Positions 61,301 through 64,000 of a DNA stretch of 64,000 nucleotides are shown in pieces. The position numbers and the translations under genes were made by a program. Position 1 is the stretch's first letter; each line of letters starts with the position of its first letter. The notes below the pieces were generated by a model. It was given only the letters and a program-made list of their open reading frames with translations, searched no databases and was not told the DNA's origin. The stretch is taken from NCBI RefSeq assembly GCF_900496995.4, contig NC_044020.1:15394001-15458000 (forward strand), given 5' to 3'. The DNA is from Aquila chrysaetos chrysaetos (lineage: Eukaryota; Chordata; Aves; Accipitriformes; Accipitridae).

Positions 61301-64000
61301 AACATGCTGTTGAGAGGGGTCAACCTTCTATTAACAAACTATCCTAAATGCCTGAATAGCATTTTTCTTTTCCTGATATTCAAGATCTTTGCAAAGCATG
61401 TTAATTAGGAATATCTAAATGGTATACTTTCAATTTATAACAACTGATGCAGAGAGGTGAGAAAGCACCCCTGTTGCATTAATTTTCCCCATGAATGAAA
61501 CCTTGTTTCTATGTTAAATAATTTGTTAGAATTTGAGTTAAAACTTCTGAAGTTTCATATCACCTCAGACTCAGAAATCGTTGCACAGTGAATAGTTCTA
61601 GTCAAACACGCCATCAAAATAACACGGCTTCCTAGCAAAAAACTTTGAATCTGTGAAGCTCTGGTATTGAAGGTAATGGTTTGAGAGAATGCAATTTTAA
61701 AACATGGAAATATTATGTAAAATCAATAGATGTACAGGGTACTATTTATTTCTCTGATATTTCAGGTTGTTTTTTTATTCTGTCAGCAGCAGGTGTTAAA
61801 TTCTACTAAACCAGTGAAAAATAGAAATAAATATTTAATTTACTGTATCTATCAATTATACAAAATTGGCTTATGAAATATTAAAGTATCTTTTAAGAGA
61901 TTGCAAGTAGGAACACTAGTTAGAAAATCCAATCCCTTAACAGAAACCTAATACAGATGTGGAAATAAACTAAGCATGATTCGAGGGTTGTAGGTCCTGG
62001 GATTTTTTTTGTCACTTTTTAAGGTGGCAAGGCTTAGTGATCGTGCCTATCTAATTTGAAGGTATATGCTTGTGAGAGCAGAAATGTGAAATTAGAATTC
62101 TAAAGAGAAAGCTGTTGCATGGAAAAATACACTAGGAATATGTGATTCTGAACATCAATGGGTTATTTTAAAACACCTGGACAGTCATTTGAATAAACCC
62201 AAAATAAAAATAAAATAAAATAAAAAATAATCTTAAGGAACAGGAATATGGTGAAAAATAAAGAAGCATAACAAAAGATGGACACAAATATAAGTGAAAT
62301 ACATATTGAGATGTAAAAGTGGGACAAAAATTAGTCATATAAAACAAGAAGTTTGCCATAAGGAGGTTATTGATAGTTGCCTTACCAATAAACTGTATGT
62401 TAAAACACACTGAGATCAATATAAAGACATCCACTAACTTTTAACAGATCATGTCCTAATGGTGGTGATGCTGTATTTCAAAGTGTTACATCTTTGAGTG
62501 CAGAGAAAGAGGCTGAATACCCAAGCTGACTGCTGGGTTGCATAATGCAAACATATTCCTCGCTGAGATAAACAGGACTGCCTATTCAAATGCAAACATT
62601 TATGCTTGTGTTTAACGTTTTCCCTTCCTTATAAATGTAAGTTTTTAACCGGAATTTAACAGGTCTTCTTAATAGACTTTGTCAGTCTTTTCTCAAAGGA
62701 AAATACGTCTATCAGAATATGACCATAGGATATAGCAATACTCTTCAGGAATGTGCGCATTTCAGTGGCGTTCAGAAAGAGAGCCCCATGGCTTTTTCCA
62801 GCTTTCCTCTGTGGTTGCTTGCAGTATTTTTGGTGAGTTGCACAAGGGACTTGAACTTCCTTGGTAGGTAGCTGGGTTACTTGGAGCCTGTCTCCCAGGC
62901 TTTCTGCACTTTGGTTTGTGTTGCTGAAGTGCCAACTGTGTTGGGAAGATGTTGAAAAGAACGGAATGTATTCCCTTCTTTGATACTACACTTTGGAATT
63001 TCATCCCCTGGGAAATGTTCCTGATTTATATTTTTTTAATTCCTTTTCTGAAATGGTAGTTTTTAATTTCAGCATCTCTCAGATAAGACAAGTTCTAGTT
63101 TCTGACTATGCTTACTTTATAGTTACCAGAGACAATAGCTTTCCCAGAGCTGTCTGTAATAGTCCTGCTTTTGAGAGAATTTTTTCAAAGGCAAAGATGA
63201 CAGCGAAGTCCATAGCCTTCATGGAAAACCAACAGGGATCTGACATCTGATTGTCATTTGCACCTTTGATGTTTCTTCCCCTCTAGCATTTGTGCTATGA
63301 AGTGATTTCCCTGCAGTGTACAACTGCAGCTGATTTCTCAAGTTGAATTCTCCCTAAATCTAAGATGTAGAAAAGATTCCTCCTTGATGATGCCAGGACT
63401 TTTTCTTAAGCAAAAAGTCTTCCTTCCATCACCTTTGCAGTTACACTGCCAATCCAATGTCCAACTTACCAGCCTATCCCAAACATCGCAGAGGTGAAGT
63501 CTTGTAGTTTATCAAGATTTGTTAACTCATCTCTAATGGACCAAAAAGGAAACACATGATGATGTTCCATATTCTGTGCAGCACATTAAACTTAAATTAT
63601 GCAATACAAAATTATGAATCATATATCTTCAAAAGCCTCCTTCCCGCTGGTCCTGGAAAATGGATGTGTAGAGAGCTCAAAGGAAACACAAAGCCTTATG
63701 CATAAATAGAGCTTTGAAACAAACCCGAGCCCCAGGATGACAAAGCAGCTTGGTGGGGTGTGATGGAAGGAGGTGCCATGTTTCTCATGACTTCTAGTCC
63801 CCAGTAAGAGGAGGGGTAGCATTTTCAGGTGGTGCTCTGGTAAGAAGATACCATGTACATATAACCAGTTAGCTATCAACAGCATTTATGTTGTATCAAG
63901 TACTGTGTTTGCAGGTACTCTGGATGTAAGCAAATTTAGCTTCACAGCAGTTTGCTTGGTTGCCAGTCGCAGCACGGTTGCAGCTTCAAGGCAGGCTTCT
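52371..64000 (+). other. DERA: DERA intron 6 (partial, at least 11.6 kb)
   Basis: From the exon 6 donor to the window end I found no sequence encoding the next DERA segment with the active-site lysine. The stretch is AT-rich and holds an AAAAT repeat (62201-62230). The open frame at 60729-61187 (152 codons, +) has no recognisable features. Confidence 0.75.
62201..62230. repeat. AAAAT-type short tandem repeat
   Basis: Imperfect AAAAT/AAAATA units in DERA intron 6. Confidence 0.85.

Noticed and set aside
1-64000. tRNA or rRNA genes, CRISPR arrays, bacterial-type operons, intact retrovirus-like elements
   Set aside because: No cloverleaf-like A/B box sets, regularly spaced repeats, paired long terminal repeats or retroviral-type long frames were seen. 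The gene structure is vertebrate nuclear.

Overview
The window looks like vertebrate nuclear DNA, most probably from a bird. It holds two multi-exon genes with GT-AG introns and CpG-island promoters. Its recognisable interspersed repeats are CR1 retrotransposon 3' fragments, with no Alu- or L1-like sequence seen, and the introns and intergenic space are compact. Two genes lie head to tail on the + strand in the order known from human 12p12: STRAP (WD40 scaffold protein) and then DERA (deoxyribose-phosphate aldolase).

Layout. 1-16950 is gene-poor flank with no coding exon I could recognise; it carries two minus-strand CR1 fragments (about 2445-2775 and 9945-11095) and a dispersed ~72-bp repeat pair near 14.2 and 15.1 kb. 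A GC-rich zone and CpG island (about 16960-18260) holds the STRAP promoter and exon 1. STRAP is complete: ten coding exons between 17891 and 25303 join to exactly 351 codons including the stop (350 aa, the length of human STRAP), with a canonical poly(A) signal at 25773. About 1.6 kb further on, a second CpG island (about 27380-28180) contains DERA exon 1 (ATG at 27623). DERA exons 2-6 follow at 37.2, 40.8, 42.6, 44.1 and 52.2 kb, giving 212 complete codons in an open frame. The window ends inside DERA intron 6, so the Schiff-base lysine and the C-terminal part of the aldolase lie downstream.

The rest is intron: three more CR1 pieces (26.45-26.60, 30.85-31.81 and 43.36-43.45 kb), microsatellites, homopolymers and a homopurine tract. 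I see no tRNA or rRNA gene, CRISPR array, or intact mobile element. The least ordinary signals are a CR1 copy in DERA intron 1 whose middle part has become (or stayed) a dense CpG island, a moderately GC-rich stretch inside DERA intron 5, and the possibly bidirectional STRAP promoter. I found no convincing evidence of a new biological system. Assignments rest on reading exon translations and splice sites by eye and on remembered family sequences; no search was run.
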